64,000 nucleotides of DNA from Streptococcus mitis (GCF_005144795.1 NZ_SWFJ01000002.1:1-64000); one strand, 5' to 3'; positions 28,792 to 37,231 are shown, counted from the stretch's first letter. The notes: generated from the letters alone by a model not told the origin. Numbers and translations: made by a program.

Positions 28792-28904
28792 TGATAATAC
28801 TCCTTAATTTTTAAATAGAAATGTTTACATTTCGTCGTATGCAAGTAAATGTACTCCCATTATATAATGAAAATGCAGAAAAGAGAAATATGATGTACTG
28901 GAGA

Positions 28905-29087
28905 TTAATATAATTTTATTCTATTTTCCCATCGCATAACTACATCCTTTAAGGGTTCATCCAAGTAAGAATAGGCCTTATCTTTTATCCAATAAGGAAT
29001 ACCGTAAGCTGCCTCGGCAATGCTGCCAGTGATTGCAGCGAGAGTATCACTGTCGCCACCAAGTGAGATGGGGTTTCTACTTACCAT
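28905..29087 (-). pseudogene. ADP-ribosylglycohydrolase, C-terminal fragment
   Basis: Sixty codons. ISLGGDSDTLAAITGSIAEA is the conserved metal-binding C-terminal motif of ADP-ribosylglycohydrolases (DraG family). The matching N-terminus lies 0.8 kb upstream at 29791-29925, and a foreign gene occupies the place of the middle domain. The apparent ATG at 29087 lies inside the end of that foreign gene and is probably not a real start. The hydrolase cannot be functional, since the N- and C-terminal metal sites are separated. Confidence 0.85.
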
Positions 29088-29694
29088 ACTCTTTTATTTT
29101 ATCAGCATATTCAGTCAAAAGATTTTTTGAATAAATTTTTTCATTGCTTAAATTTCTAACTTCTTTCCAAAGAATAGAAGCTACTTTTAGTTTATTCGAG
29201 TAATTATGACTATTTTCGTCTGCACAGAAATCCTTTAAAAACTGATTCCATTGACAAACCGAATGGTCATATTTGGCATAACCTGAATTTCCATAATAAA
29301 CTTTTAGCATATCTTGGATTGTAAAACTCAAATCATGTTCTCTTTTGACTTTTCTCCAAGCAGTGGCCATATCAGCAGTAAATTTAAAGGGCGAAACACC
29401 TGTTAAAGTTGAGAAATATTTTCTAAAGTGTGCATTAAAGGAGAATCCACATTCAAGTAAGGGCGTATCTAAGGTAACGACTTCTACTCGTTTCTTATTT
29501 CTTTTTACTGATGATTTTTTAATCAAGTTTCCCTTGAAGTACTGCTCAATAATGTCATTGAGTTCTTGTTTTGTCCCTCTATATTCAAATCCTAATGACT
29601 TGCATATCTGTGAAAGTTCATCACGATACCAATAGTATTTATTAAACTCATCAAAGGATGCGATTTTATCAAACTCAGGTCTACTTTCTATCAA
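29077..29694 (-). CDS. SAP-domain-like hypothetical protein (DUF6434 type), TTG start
   Basis: A 205-residue protein. The N-terminal region (YRDELSQICKSLGFEYRGTKQELNDIIEQYFKGN) looks like a SAP-type helix-extended-helix nucleic-acid binding motif. The second half (FTADMATAWRKVKRE, LKVYYGNSGYAKYDHSVCQWNQFLKDF) resembles DUF6434 proteins as I remember them. The start is TTG after AAGGAGGTG with good spacing. The gene sits exactly between the two halves of a split ADP-ribosylglycohydrolase, so it was acquired. The function is unknown. Confidence 0.75.
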   Translation of the reverse strand: MIESRPEFDKIASFDEFNKYYWYRDELSQICKSLGFEYRGTKQELNDIIEQYFKGNLIKKSSVKRNKKRVEVVTLDTPLLECGFSFNAHFRKYFSTLTGVSPFKFTADMATAWRKVKREHDLSFTIQDMLKVYYGNSGYAKYDHSVCQWNQFLKDFCADENSHNYSNKLKVASILWKEVRNLSNEKIYSKNLLTEYADKIKEYGK

Positions 29695-29767
29695 TATAAC
29701 ACCTCCTTAAAACCAATTTAAGTTGTCATCTTAAAATAATGGAGTTTTAGTTTCTTTATTTTGAGGA

Positions 29768-29806
29768 TTAGTTACGTTTCACTAACAAGCTTACACACTC
29801 AGCTTC
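29768..29806 (-). repeat. RlmD C-terminus relic (copy a)
   Basis: Minus strand encodes EAECVSLLVKRN then TAA, matching the end of the real rlmD at 42784 ([12 protein letters not shown]-stop). No rlmD body is attached. Confidence 0.75.
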
Positions 29807-29925
29807 GGATTTACCGTGTCATCTGTAAAAAAGCAGTCCTTCCTAAATAAAGGAAAATCCTTCGTTTTGATATTGTTCCATTCGTAAACAGAACCGGCAA
29901 TATCTCCAATAATTGCTCCAAGCAT
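29791..29925 (-). pseudogene. ADP-ribosylglycohydrolase, N-terminal fragment
   Basis: Starts at ATG 29925 after AAGGAGG. MLGAIIGDIAGSVYEW and CFFTDDTV are the conserved N-terminal metal-binding motifs of the DraG family. After TDDTV (where the family continues with MT...) the frame runs into relic copy a of the rlmD end and stops. The C-terminal part of the gene is at 28905-29087. The ribosome binding site is intact, so a useless peptide of 44 residues may still be made. Confidence 0.85.
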
Positions 29926-29972
29926 CAGATTCCTCCTTGTGACATATCAGATTTATTACACATTCCCAATGG

Positions 29973-30743
29973 TTAACTCTTTAAAAATGGCACCACCAAA
30001 TCAATCCACTCATGAGGCAGGTAAGCTGATAAATAGCCGTGGTTATAGCCCTTTGCCTCATACAAAATTGTATTTGAATGTAGCTGATGAAATAATTTCG
30101 CTGATTCTTTCACACAGTTCAATTCTTTTTCACCATAGATATACAGAACTTGAGCCTTGCTAGCAGAAATCATATCTTTCAGCTTGTAACGCCCCATATA
30201 GTTTTTGTAAATGGTTACCAATGTTTTGACAGGCGTCCTTGACAGATCCTCCAAATAATAAGCTTTTATTTCTTCTGGATAAACGAGTTTAGGATAGAGT
30301 TTGTTCATCATGCTTAACTGAAGTTTGCAAGAGAATTTATTGAACATCAGTTTACCAAATAGACGTACAAGAAAAATGCTGATTTTAGCTAACCTTGGTT
30401 GAGGAATACAGAGGCTTCCGTCTATAATGGCCTTCTCAGCAATTTCACTATCTAAAGATAAAAGCTCCATGGCAATTTGACCACCAAGTGAAACACCACC
30501 GATTGCAAACAATTTCCCACCACAGTTTGCTTTGATATAGTCTAGAATCTCCAAAGCCGAATCTTCAGTAGAAACATAATCAAGTTGATATTCCTCGCCG
30601 TGGCCATTCAAAGTGGGTAGAATAATACGGTATTTTTCTGACAAGATACGTGCTTGACGAAGATAATTCCACCAAGAACTGCCGCCACCGTGTATTAGTA
30701 AGATAGGAGGTAAATTCTTATCCCCAAATTCATGGAATTTCAT
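29973..30743 (-). CDS. Alpha/beta-hydrolase family protein
   Basis: A 256-residue cytoplasmic hydrolase. Oxyanion-hole region LLIHGGGSSWWNYL, nucleophile elbow GVSLGGQIAMELL (Ser near residue 86), acid in YIYGEKELNCVKES and catalytic His in GYNHGYLSAYLPHEW complete a plausible triad. It lies in the accessory region between two rlmD-end relics (29768 and 30794) and appears to be an independent acquisition. Substrate unknown. Confidence 0.87.
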   Translation of the reverse strand: MKFHEFGDKNLPPILLIHGGGSSWWNYLRQARILSEKYRIILPTLNGHGEEYQLDYVSTEDSALEILDYIKANCGGKLFAIGGVSLGGQIAMELLSLDSEIAEKAIIDGSLCIPQPRLAKISIFLVRLFGKLMFNKFSCKLQLSMMNKLYPKLVYPEEIKAYYLEDLSRTPVKTLVTIYKNYMGRYKLKDMISASKAQVLYIYGEKELNCVKESAKLFHQLHSNTILYEAKGYNHGYLSAYLPHEWIDLVVPFLKS

Positions 30744-30793
30744 GTTTAAACTCCTTACTGTAGGATTTTCACTAGCTAATTTTCCTTGTTCAA

Positions 30794-30829
30794 TCAGCTC
30801 TTAAAAGCAGTACCACATACTCGACATAA
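30794..30829 (-). repeat. RlmD C-terminus relic (copy b)
   Basis: Minus strand encodes YVEYVVLLLRAD then TGA. The VEYVVLL core is the conserved end of RlmD-family methyltransferases. No gene body is attached. Confidence 0.6.
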
Positions 30830-30946
30830 AACGAGTGAACACTATGTATGCCAACTGAACATGTATGTGGGAACATGTCTATAAACCTTTTGACAATAGC
30901 ATAAGGTAATCGTTAAAAGGTATTACCCCGACAAACTGTGATTTAC

Positions 30947-31567
30947 TCATTTCATTAAATCAGCTATTTCTTTCTTCCCATACGCCTTTACATTCTGAAT
31001 TACATTCTGTTTCCTTTTTATTGATTCAAACAATGATATATCTAGTACATTTGCGAATTCTTCAAACTGAACCTGCCCGATTCTTCTTATTTCTTTAAGT
31101 TTCTCGGCATCTCTTACCTTTCTCTCTGCCTCACTTTTGGGGTATCCTTGCCCAAATGGCTCCGAGAAAAGAGCTTCTATTGTTCTTTCAAGATTTTCAG
31201 TACCTGACCATGTATAATCTTCACCTAATGGTAATGATATCGCATTTCCATTATTAATCTGAGCAAATAAATAGGCATCATTCGGTGTAGGTGCATACCC
31301 GCAAATGACATCAGGCATACTATTACAAGCAAGCATCATTCCTTGTCCGGAAGAACAGCCCGTAATAACGAAATCAACTGTCCTACTTGCCAACAAGATG
31401 CCTATAAGAATAGAAATTTCTATATACGAGTATTTTTCATTTTCTTCCATCGTACAGCCAAAATTTATAACCTCAGATTTCTTTGGGGCATACTTTAATA
31501 CAGCATCATAGATTATTTGATTTTTGGTCGCTTGCGAACTTGCTTGAATAACTCCGATTCTCATCAT
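30947..31567 (-). CDS. RpiB/LacA/LacB-family sugar-phosphate isomerase-like protein
   Basis: A 206-residue protein. CSSGQGMMLACNSMPDVICGY corresponds to the phosphate/substrate loop of RpiB/LacAB enzymes (GTGIGM..AANK in the canonical forms), and NDAYLFAQINNGNAISLPLGEDY to the following HNDAN-like strand. The ring-opening Cys/Ser residues are only partly conserved, so the substrate may differ from ribose-5-phosphate. No sugar operon surrounds it. It stands alone between two rlmD-end relics. Confidence 0.78.
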   Translation of the reverse strand: MMRIGVIQASSQATKNQIIYDAVLKYAPKKSEVINFGCTMEENEKYSYIEISILIGILLASRTVDFVITGCSSGQGMMLACNSMPDVICGYAPTPNDAYLFAQINNGNAISLPLGEDYTWSGTENLERTIEALFSEPFGQGYPKSEAERKVRDAEKLKEIRRIGQVQFEEFANVLDISLFESIKRKQNVIQNVKAYGKKEIADLMK

Positions 31568-31669
31568 TTCACCTACTACTTCTAATTTAACTATTTCTTT
31601 TTCTTTGGTTTGGGTGCCGGTAATTCATCATATATTGAATTGAACAAGCCTTTATTTTCTACACTTCAT

Positions 31670-31717
31670 TTATTCACTGGTTGCAACTTTTGACATCAAA
31701 ACTACCGCCTCCACATA
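31670..31717 (-). repeat. RlmD C-terminus relic (copy c)
   Basis: Minus strand encodes SYVEAVVLMSKVATSE then TAA. VEAVVLMSK is a very typical RlmD/RumA-family ending. It lies in a 356-bp gap that otherwise holds only the repeat at 31729-31792. Confidence 0.75.
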
Positions 31718-31728
31718 TGAAAATATTT

Positions 31729-31792
31729 TTCTTTTATACTAATAAACAAAAGGCAGTAAAAATCATTTTAGAATGATACTGTGGAACGGAAA
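31729..31792. repeat. Diverged 60-bp repeat, copy 1
   Basis: Shares with 37243-37305 the pattern TTATACTAATA-A-C-AAAGG ... GATACTGTGGAACGGAA, and more weakly with 33595-33658. Each copy lies just 5' (minus strand) of an RlmD-end relic. Confidence 0.7.
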
Positions 31793-31923
31793 GATTTTCA
31801 CCACTTCAAAAGAAACGGCATTCATCACTCCACTTTAAATTATAATAGATAATTCTCTAACATAGATCATCTAATTAGCAAATCGTTACTTTCAATAATG
31901 GATATACTAATCTAAAGTTAAAA

Positions 31924-32661
31924 TTACTTTTCCTTACTAATTCTATTACTAGCCAATATTGTATAAATTAAATAAGTAATAAATATGATAATGAAAATAA
32001 GATTAATTTTTAACACAAAATAGAGATTTAACAAATTTGCGAACGCATGAAATAATATACAGTATCCCACAGATTTCGTTTGACGGTAAAGAAGCCCTAA
32101 AACAAAACTTAAAAATAATGTATATATAAAAAATAAAATAAAAGGAAATCCTTGATGACTTTCTCCAACTATACACCATAAAGGCAGATGCCATATTCCC
32201 CAAATTGATCCTACAATCAAATTAGATTGCCAATAAGTATATTTTTTATCAAGTAATAGCTGTAATATTCCTCTCCATCCTAATTCTTCATGTCCACCAC
32301 CAAAAAAAATTAGTTGTATAAAGAATAATGGCATCAGATAAATTGATACTCCATTTAATTCTAAGGAAGATACAGAAAATAGTATCAAAATTGCTAACAA
32401 ATGAATAATGAAATAAATACTACTATTTTCTTTCTTATTAAATACAAAATGTTTAAATTTTATATTATTACTTTTCAAATAAAACACACTTGCAATAGCT
32501 GGTCCAAGTGCACCAACTATATGTAATGTTCTTCCTATAATCGTTTCTAATCCCAAAATATGAGATTGCGTAAAGATGGCAAGAATCCCCCAAGCTATAT
32601 AAGTAATTCCAAATGTACAATAAAGATAATTTTTTAAATTCTTTTTGTCAATTTCTGTCAT
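31924..32661 (-). CDS. CPBP-family intramembrane metalloprotease
   Basis: A 245-residue integral membrane protein with about seven hydrophobic segments. The CPBP (Abi) motifs are present in order: EELGWRG (EExxxR), WGIWHLPLW (the FxxxH equivalent) and HAFANLL (HxxxN). In streptococci such proteins are found in bacteriocin self-immunity and maturation contexts. No bacteriocin gene is visible here, so that role is not shown. The gene is AT-rich, in the accessory region. Confidence 0.88.
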   Translation of the reverse strand: MTEIDKKNLKNYLYCTFGITYIAWGILAIFTQSHILGLETIIGRTLHIVGALGPAIASVFYLKSNNIKFKHFVFNKKENSSIYFIIHLLAILILFSVSSLELNGVSIYLMPLFFIQLIFFGGGHEELGWRGILQLLLDKKYTYWQSNLIVGSIWGIWHLPLWCIVGESHQGFPFILFFIYTLFLSFVLGLLYRQTKSVGYCILFHAFANLLNLYFVLKINLIFIIIFITYLIYTILASNRISKEK

Positions 32662-32758
32662 TTTATCTTCCTAATCTTGATTATTCTACGTATAATATTT
32701 TTTTACTGCTTCTTAGTTGCTCTCGATTATAACTACCTATATTCTATCATAAAAACAC

Positions 32759-32785
32759 AAAAAAAGTCTTACAATCAAGGCTTTT
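32759..32785 (-). terminator. Terminator, same family as the rlmD-relic terminators
   Basis: Minus strand AAAAGCCTTGATTGTAAGAC then TTTTTTT. The same hairpin recurs at 37062-37088 and 42532-42555. Here it ends the S51 peptidase unit. Confidence 0.8.
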
Positions 32786-32841
32786 CATTATTCATTTCGT
32801 CAATACTTTAGTTTCGTAGATTCAGATTCGCATGATTAAAA

Positions 32842-33450
32842 CTAGTCAATTTTCTCTGTGATGTTTCCAAGTTTATCCAATACAAGACAGGAATGATCAT
32901 TTAGTGGAATTATGGGAACATTAACGAGTTCTTCAGCTCTCTCCTTATTAGCTTTATCATTCCAAGAATCATAATGGACACTAATTAAAAACTGACTAAA
33001 GAGTCCTAATCCATTTTTTATCTTTATCTGATGATCTGAATTATCATTAGGTGAGACATAGACTTTTTCTCCTAATAATAGGGCTCCTGCAGAAAACCCT
33101 ATAACTTTTGCCCCTTTATTCAGCATACGATCGATATAATTTTTGAACTGCTGGTTGACGTAAGTAGCTAAATACTTTTCCGTATTTCCACCACCTATAA
33201 TAATTAGATCAGCATCTAGATAGCTATCAAAATTAATCTGCTCAGTATCCAAGAGTAAGTAATCAGTGTTTAGGTTAGAAAAATAGCTTCGGAAAACTTC
33301 CGTGTACTTTTTCATATACGGTTCCCAATTTTCTCGATAAACTGTAAAAATAACAATTCTTTCAATCTTGCTTGATAATACAATTTTATCAACAATGCTA
33401 TATTTCGTTATTGGGGGATTTCCACCCATCAAAAAAATTTGTTCTTTCAA
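32842..33450 (-). CDS. Peptidase S51-family (dipeptidase E-like) protein
   Basis: A 202-residue cytoplasmic class-I-glutamine-amidotransferase-like protein. GGGNTEKYL and the nucleophile elbow GFSAGALLLG (Ser near residue 120) are the S51 signatures, and VHYDSW gives the catalytic His strand. Peptidase E cleaves Asp-X dipeptides; relatives include cyanophycinase. The usual specificity cannot be confirmed. AT-rich, in the accessory region. Confidence 0.85.
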   Translation of the reverse strand: MKEQIFLMGGNPPITKYSIVDKIVLSSKIERIVIFTVYRENWEPYMKKYTEVFRSYFSNLNTDYLLLDTEQINFDSYLDADLIIIGGGNTEKYLATYVNQQFKNYIDRMLNKGAKVIGFSAGALLLGEKVYVSPNDNSDHQIKIKNGLGLFSQFLISVHYDSWNDKANKERAEELVNVPIIPLNDHSCLVLDKLGNITEKID

Positions 33451-33548
33451 GTTAACACACTTTCTAAAGATACATAAAGTTTAACAAGTTTATTCACGTT
33501 TCTAAATTATAATTTTTTCTTAAAACATATCATTTTATTATAAACTGA

Positions 33549-33584
33549 CTAAGATCGCACCAGCAATACTACATACTCCACGTG
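33549..33584 (-). repeat. RlmD C-terminus relic (copy d)
   Basis: Minus strand encodes HVEYVVLLVRS then TAG, in a 272-bp intergenic gap. Confidence 0.7.
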
Positions 33585-33594
33585 TTCTGTTAGT

Positions 33595-33658
33595 TTCCTT
33601 ATATACTATAGGACGAAATGCTTTCCTAAAATAATTAGAATAATACTATAGAACTAAA
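33595..33658. repeat. Diverged 60-bp repeat, copy 2
   Basis: Weaker copy of the repeat at 31729 and 37243: TTATATACTATAGGACGAAA then AATAATACTATAGAACTAAA. Confidence 0.5.
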
Positions 33659-33690
33659 CTGATGCTTAAACATCATCTTGTTATTGTAAA

Positions 33691-33726
33691 TTAGAAGGAT
33701 AATTTTAGGAAAAACTATCCTTCTAA
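33691..33726 (-). terminator. Terminator overlapping the stop of the zinc-ribbon protein
   Basis: 11-bp perfect stem TTAGAAGGATA/TATCCTTCTAA with a 14-base loop; the TAG stop (33723-33725) lies in the stem. Confidence 0.7.
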
Positions 33727-34475
33727 TCTATCCTTGCACTGATATGGTACATATCCAACTCTTCATTACCAATGATTAATTTCATGTTAAGTCTAGTAGG
33801 ATTTTCATCATGATCCAAAGTTCCTACAAACTTGACTTCAATAGTGGGTTTAAATTGTCCCTTATCAATTGAACCTTCAATAGTTTGAGTACGCTGTATA
33901 CAATCCTTAGTTCTGCCTATAGGAATTGCTCCCCAACATTGTACTGGTCCTGCTCGTTCTATAATCATTCTAGGTATATATTCTGGAGCAAATTGATCGT
34001 TAGCTATACATAAGCCACCATTGACTTTAAAAGACCGATACAAATTTTCAAATACTTTACTTCTACTATCTTTCAACTTACATCTAAAACCGATTAATTC
34101 CTCCACAGCACTAGCAATTTCATCAATATTCTCATTTATATACTCCAGTACCTCTTGATTTTCGGGTATATTTTGTCTAGTCTCATAAATTCTTTGCCAA
34201 TTATTATTATTTCCTTTATAATTTATGCAATTGAGTTTTGCCACCTCATTAAAATTCAAATCCCTGACTTTATTTTTTGTATGTGCTGCATATAATCTTC
34301 TTTCTTTATTCTGTGTCAAGTTATTAATTCCTCCAATAATTTGAACAGATGAACCACAACTTGGGCATAATGCATATTTTTTTCCGGCTTGAAAATAAGG
34401 AAAGCTTTTGTTTGTTTTATCTTCAAATTTTTCAATATCAAATGGAATACCTGTATTTAACTTTACATGTTTCAT
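33723..34475 (-). CDS. Unknown accessory protein with a CxxC element
   Basis: A 250-residue soluble protein that I do not recognise. Near residue 37 it has ALCPSCGSSVQIIGG, a half zinc-ribbon. Later cysteines (LNCINY, RCKLKD, LCIAND, VQCWG, DCIQR) are spread out. The C-terminal third (IEVKFVGTLDHDENPTRLNMKLI) looks beta-rich. It has a ribosome binding site and a terminator and shares its orientation with the GNAT-like gene and the serine recombinase, so it may be cargo of that element. Very low GC. Confidence 0.7.
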   Translation of the reverse strand: MKHVKLNTGIPFDIEKFEDKTNKSFPYFQAGKKYALCPSCGSSVQIIGGINNLTQNKERRLYAAHTKNKVRDLNFNEVAKLNCINYKGNNNNWQRIYETRQNIPENQEVLEYINENIDEIASAVEELIGFRCKLKDSRSKVFENLYRSFKVNGGLCIANDQFAPEYIPRMIIERAGPVQCWGAIPIGRTKDCIQRTQTIEGSIDKGQFKPTIEVKFVGTLDHDENPTRLNMKLIIGNEELDMYHISARID

Positions 34476-34570
34476 AATTTCTCCTCAATTATTATATTCT
34501 TACTGGTGAAATTGTTTTAGTCTATGACTATAAAAAGAAATAATACTCTAAATTATACTATTGGACTTAA

Positions 34571-35242
34571 CTAACTTAGATTGAAATACAATGTTTCTAG
34601 CTTTTGTCTGTATAACTCTCTCAAGTGGTCTAAATCTTTTTCTCGGTTTTCTACTTCAAATATCTTATATTGCATTTTCTCCTCAGGTATTAACTCAGTT
34701 AAGATAGAATTATAAATAGAATATTTATCATCAATATCAATGCTTACAGTATTAACTAATGAGAACTCAACACTATTATTTATCACATTTTCTAACACTA
34801 CAATAATTGATTTCAATAGTAAACAACTACAAACGCCCTTTCCTCTATACTCCGATATAACACCGATACTTTTATATCTAAAATTATAATCCGCAGTTTT
34901 ATTGACGCTATCTCCAACTCCTATATTACGAAAATAAAAACTTTCCGATAGAAGCACACCTTTAAATATCAACTCCAGCTCTAGAGTACCCTGCACTTCT
35001 AGAAGTGACTCAAATATCTGATTCTCCCAATTTTCATAGTATGTTTTAAAACATAATCCCATTTCTTGTGCTAAAATATCATTAAACTTTGGATCGTAGT
35101 CCATAGGATTAGAATCATTTCCATTTTGATACACTGAAAAATTAAAAATAGTATTATCACCTATATCTAATGGTTTCATATTTGAAGAATTTCCATTTAA
35201 AAATCTCTTTATTCTATCTAACAAATTACTAATCCATGACAT
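34571..35242 (-). CDS. GNAT-like accessory protein
   Basis: A 223-residue soluble protein. YKSIGVISEYRGKGVCSCLLLKSI has the acetyl-CoA-binding pattern of GNAT motif A (R-x-x-G-x-G-like YRGKGV after a beta strand). The rest is divergent, with an N-terminal basic helix (LLDRIKRFLNG). No neighbour suggests a substrate. It lies between the unknown CxxC protein and the serine recombinase and is strongly AT-rich, consistent with acquisition. Confidence 0.65.
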   Translation of the reverse strand: MSWISNLLDRIKRFLNGNSSNMKPLDIGDNTIFNFSVYQNGNDSNPMDYDPKFNDILAQEMGLCFKTYYENWENQIFESLLEVQGTLELELIFKGVLLSESFYFRNIGVGDSVNKTADYNFRYKSIGVISEYRGKGVCSCLLLKSIIVVLENVINNSVEFSLVNTVSIDIDDKYSIYNSILTELIPEEKMQYKIFEVENREKDLDHLRELYRQKLETLYFNLS

Positions 35243-35317
35243 GTTGCTAACCTCCTAACAAAACAGCAATCCTTTTTCCTATTATACCACTTTCAAGACT
35301 ATTAAACACTAAAGAGG

Positions 35318-35338
35318 AGCAACCCTCATCAGGTTGCT
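35318..35338 (-). terminator. Hairpin after the serine recombinase gene
   Basis: AGCAACC/GGTTGCT with a 7-base loop, just 3' of the recombinase stop. The U-run is weak (CCTCTTT). Confidence 0.55.
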
Positions 35339-35342
35339 GCTA

Positions 35343-36191
35343 CTACAATGTTACTTCGGTCTCTTCAAGGAATACAATTGTAATTGAACCATCAATAGTT
35401 AATTTGATGTGATCGAGTACTTGACACATCACCTCACCATTAAATTCTAAATTTTCTTGGGACATCAAATGTTTAAGTCTATCACCGTACATCTGTTCAA
35501 GAAGATTTCCTTCTTCTTGGAGTCTTTTCCATCTCTCAAACAAAAGATTCTTGTTATCCTTTAATTCTTCAATTGCTCTAAGGAATATAGTTTCAAGCAT
35601 TTCTTCATCGATATGGTTGTTCTGACAACCAATCTGGCCTTTAATCCTATATAGATTATTACACTCCCAAACCTTGCGTTTGCCTCGACTTGTCGTCCAG
35701 TTCTTTCGACCAAAGGCTGAAGCACATTCGGCGCAAAATACTTTTGTTGTAAAGGGATTGTTTTCTTTCTGCATGATATAAAATTGGAGCTTATGTTGAT
35801 CTCTAAATTTCTTTCTTCTTGCTATTTCTAACTGAACAATCTCCCACTTCTCTCTATCTAAGATTGGTTCATGATTTTGCTCGATATAGTATTGATTAAC
35901 TTGTCTATCATTATCAATTCGTTTCTTCTTCAGGAAATCAACGGTATAGGTTTTCTGAAGAAAAGCATCACCCTTGTATTTTTCATTTTGAAGCATTTTC
36001 CATATAGCACTTGGGCACCACTTTGCTTTACCTGTGCAACCTGGTATTTCCAGTTCTCTTAACTCTTTGGAAATAAATTCTGGACTGTATCCTTCTAGAA
36101 ATCTATCAAATATATACCTTACGACCTTTGCTTGTTCATGTTTTATAATGCGATTTGCTTTTTTATATTTGTCCAAAAACATAAACTTCAT
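35343..36191 (-). CDS. Large serine recombinase, truncated (lacks the catalytic domain)
   Basis: A 282-residue remainder of a large serine integrase. It holds the Recombinase domain (VVRYIFDRFLEGYSPEFISKEL, CPSAIWKMLQNEKYKGDAFLQKTY) and the zinc ribbon (FCAECASAFGRKNW...WECNN...CQNN), followed by a coiled-coil helix. The N-terminal resolvase domain with the catalytic Ser (normally about 140 residues) is absent, and I see no remains of it upstream. A ribosome binding site (AAGGAG) precedes the ATG, so a non-catalytic protein could be made. This marks a mobile element that has lost the ability to excise. Confidence 0.88.
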   Translation of the reverse strand: MKFMFLDKYKKANRIIKHEQAKVVRYIFDRFLEGYSPEFISKELRELEIPGCTGKAKWCPSAIWKMLQNEKYKGDAFLQKTYTVDFLKKKRIDNDRQVNQYYIEQNHEPILDREKWEIVQLEIARRKKFRDQHKLQFYIMQKENNPFTTKVFCAECASAFGRKNWTTSRGKRKVWECNNLYRIKGQIGCQNNHIDEEMLETIFLRAIEELKDNKNLLFERWKRLQEEGNLLEQMYGDRLKHLMSQENLEFNGEVMCQVLDHIKLTIDGSITIVFLEETEVTL

Positions 36192-36445
36192 AGTATTTAC
36201 TCCTTACTTAAAATTTACAATACCAGTATATAAACTAATAAAAGGATGACTATATAGCCACCCTAAGAATTTTTATAATTGTATCAAGTTTTACCCAAAA
36301 ATACTATATTAATCTAACATTCTCACATTAAAAACATCAAAAGTTCAGTCTGCGAAAGCATTACATCCTTTATATCAGGACTAATACTCTCACTTGTTAA
36401 CATATTTAAAAAAACATCAGTCAAAATGTAATCACAATCTATATA

Positions 36446-36492
36446 ACACTACAAAAGAGTATTCCACTATTTGCAATACTCTTTTGTAGTGT
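36446..36492. repeat. 18-bp perfect inverted repeat (hairpin)
   Basis: ACACTACAAAAGAGTATT (36446-36463), 11-base loop, AATACTCTTTTGTAGTGT (36475-36492). It is immediately followed by a second inverted repeat TGTCTCG (36490-36496)/CGAGACA (36539-36545) that shares bases with it. No gene ends here, so a simple terminator is not the obvious reading. Confidence 0.85.
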
Positions 36493-36545
36493 CTCGCTAG
36501 CTTTGCATAAATGCTACCGAAGCTCCTCACCGCTGCGACGAGACA

Positions 36546-37061
36546 CATTAGAAATTTTGAACCCTGCGAAATTATTGTTATCATAATCTTGCCCTCCATT
36601 ACATTCAATACATTGAATAAGCAATCACTTACTAAGTCTATAAGTATTTCTACAGTCACTTGTGTGACCAATAAAAATAAGGTTGAGGAGTCTGATACAT
36701 CGGTTAGCAGCAAATGATGAGGAGGGGAGCGAACCCCTATTCCCGATAACAGAAAATTCAATATTTCAATCTCATTCTATCATAAAATTTTCAAATAAAC
36801 AATCATAATTTTACTCTTAATGTTCTAAAAATTAAAACTCAAGCTTTGTTAAGAAATTCATCACAACAATTACAAATTTCCCCAAGACCAAATCTTCCCT
36901 AAGTTTCATATATAAGAGGTGATGCATTAATTCCCATAAAGCCATGCTCACAGGTAATAAATGTACCCCCTACGTGTAACTGGAAATATAAACTCAATAA
37001 CACCCCCTATCGGACCAAAACACTCAACTTATGCTCTCAGTCTGATACTTCCTCATATATC
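36546..37061. other. Gene-free AT-rich stretch
   Basis: About 500 bases with no convincing gene. The open frame at 36432-36761 on the minus strand has no ribosome binding site and no family features. A tRNA-T-arm-like GGGGTTCGCTCCCC occurs near 36724 without the rest of a tRNA. I see nothing else to annotate. Confidence 0.5.
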
Positions 37062-37088
37062 AAAAAAAGCCTTACAATCAAGGCTTTT
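37062..37088 (-). terminator. Terminator following relic e (rlmD-type)
   Basis: Minus strand AAAAGCCTTGATTGTAAGGC followed by TTTTTTT. It stands the same distance after relic e as the copy at 42532-42555 stands after relic i. Confidence 0.85.
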
Positions 37089-37113
37089 CATTATCCCTTT
37101 CTTTACAAGTTTT

Positions 37114-37158
37114 TTAAGATTTTACCAGCAATCCCACACACTCCACGTGATGCGTCTG
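37114..37158 (-). repeat. RlmD C-terminus relic (copy e)
   Basis: Minus strand encodes [14 protein letters not shown] then TAA, nearly the same as the real rlmD ending ([15 protein letters not shown]). Followed by the terminator at 37062. Confidence 0.85.
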
Positions 37159-37231
37159 CGGGACTCAAAAGGTTTGGGGAATCTTTTGAGGATTAACTAC
37201 GTTTCTCCAACAAGCTTACACATTCGACGTG
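37148..37231. repeat. 84-bp perfect direct repeat, distal copy (attachment-site-like)
   Basis: Identical to 42739-42822. It contains the last 13 codons of rlmD and the inverted repeat CTCAAAAG/CTTTTGAG (11-base centre). The two copies lie exactly 5,591 bp apart and bracket the Mega segment. Confidence 0.9.
37193..37231 (-). repeat. RlmD C-terminus relic (copy f)
   Basis: Minus strand encodes [12 protein letters not shown] then TAA, identical to the end of the intact rlmD, as part of the 84-bp repeat. Confidence 0.9.

Noticed and set aside
36432-36761. 109-codon open frame on the minus strand and a tRNA-T-arm-like GGGGTTCGCTCCCC at its start
   Set aside because: No ribosome binding site, no family features, and only the T-arm-like hairpin without acceptor, D or anticodon arms, so neither a gene nor a tRNA.
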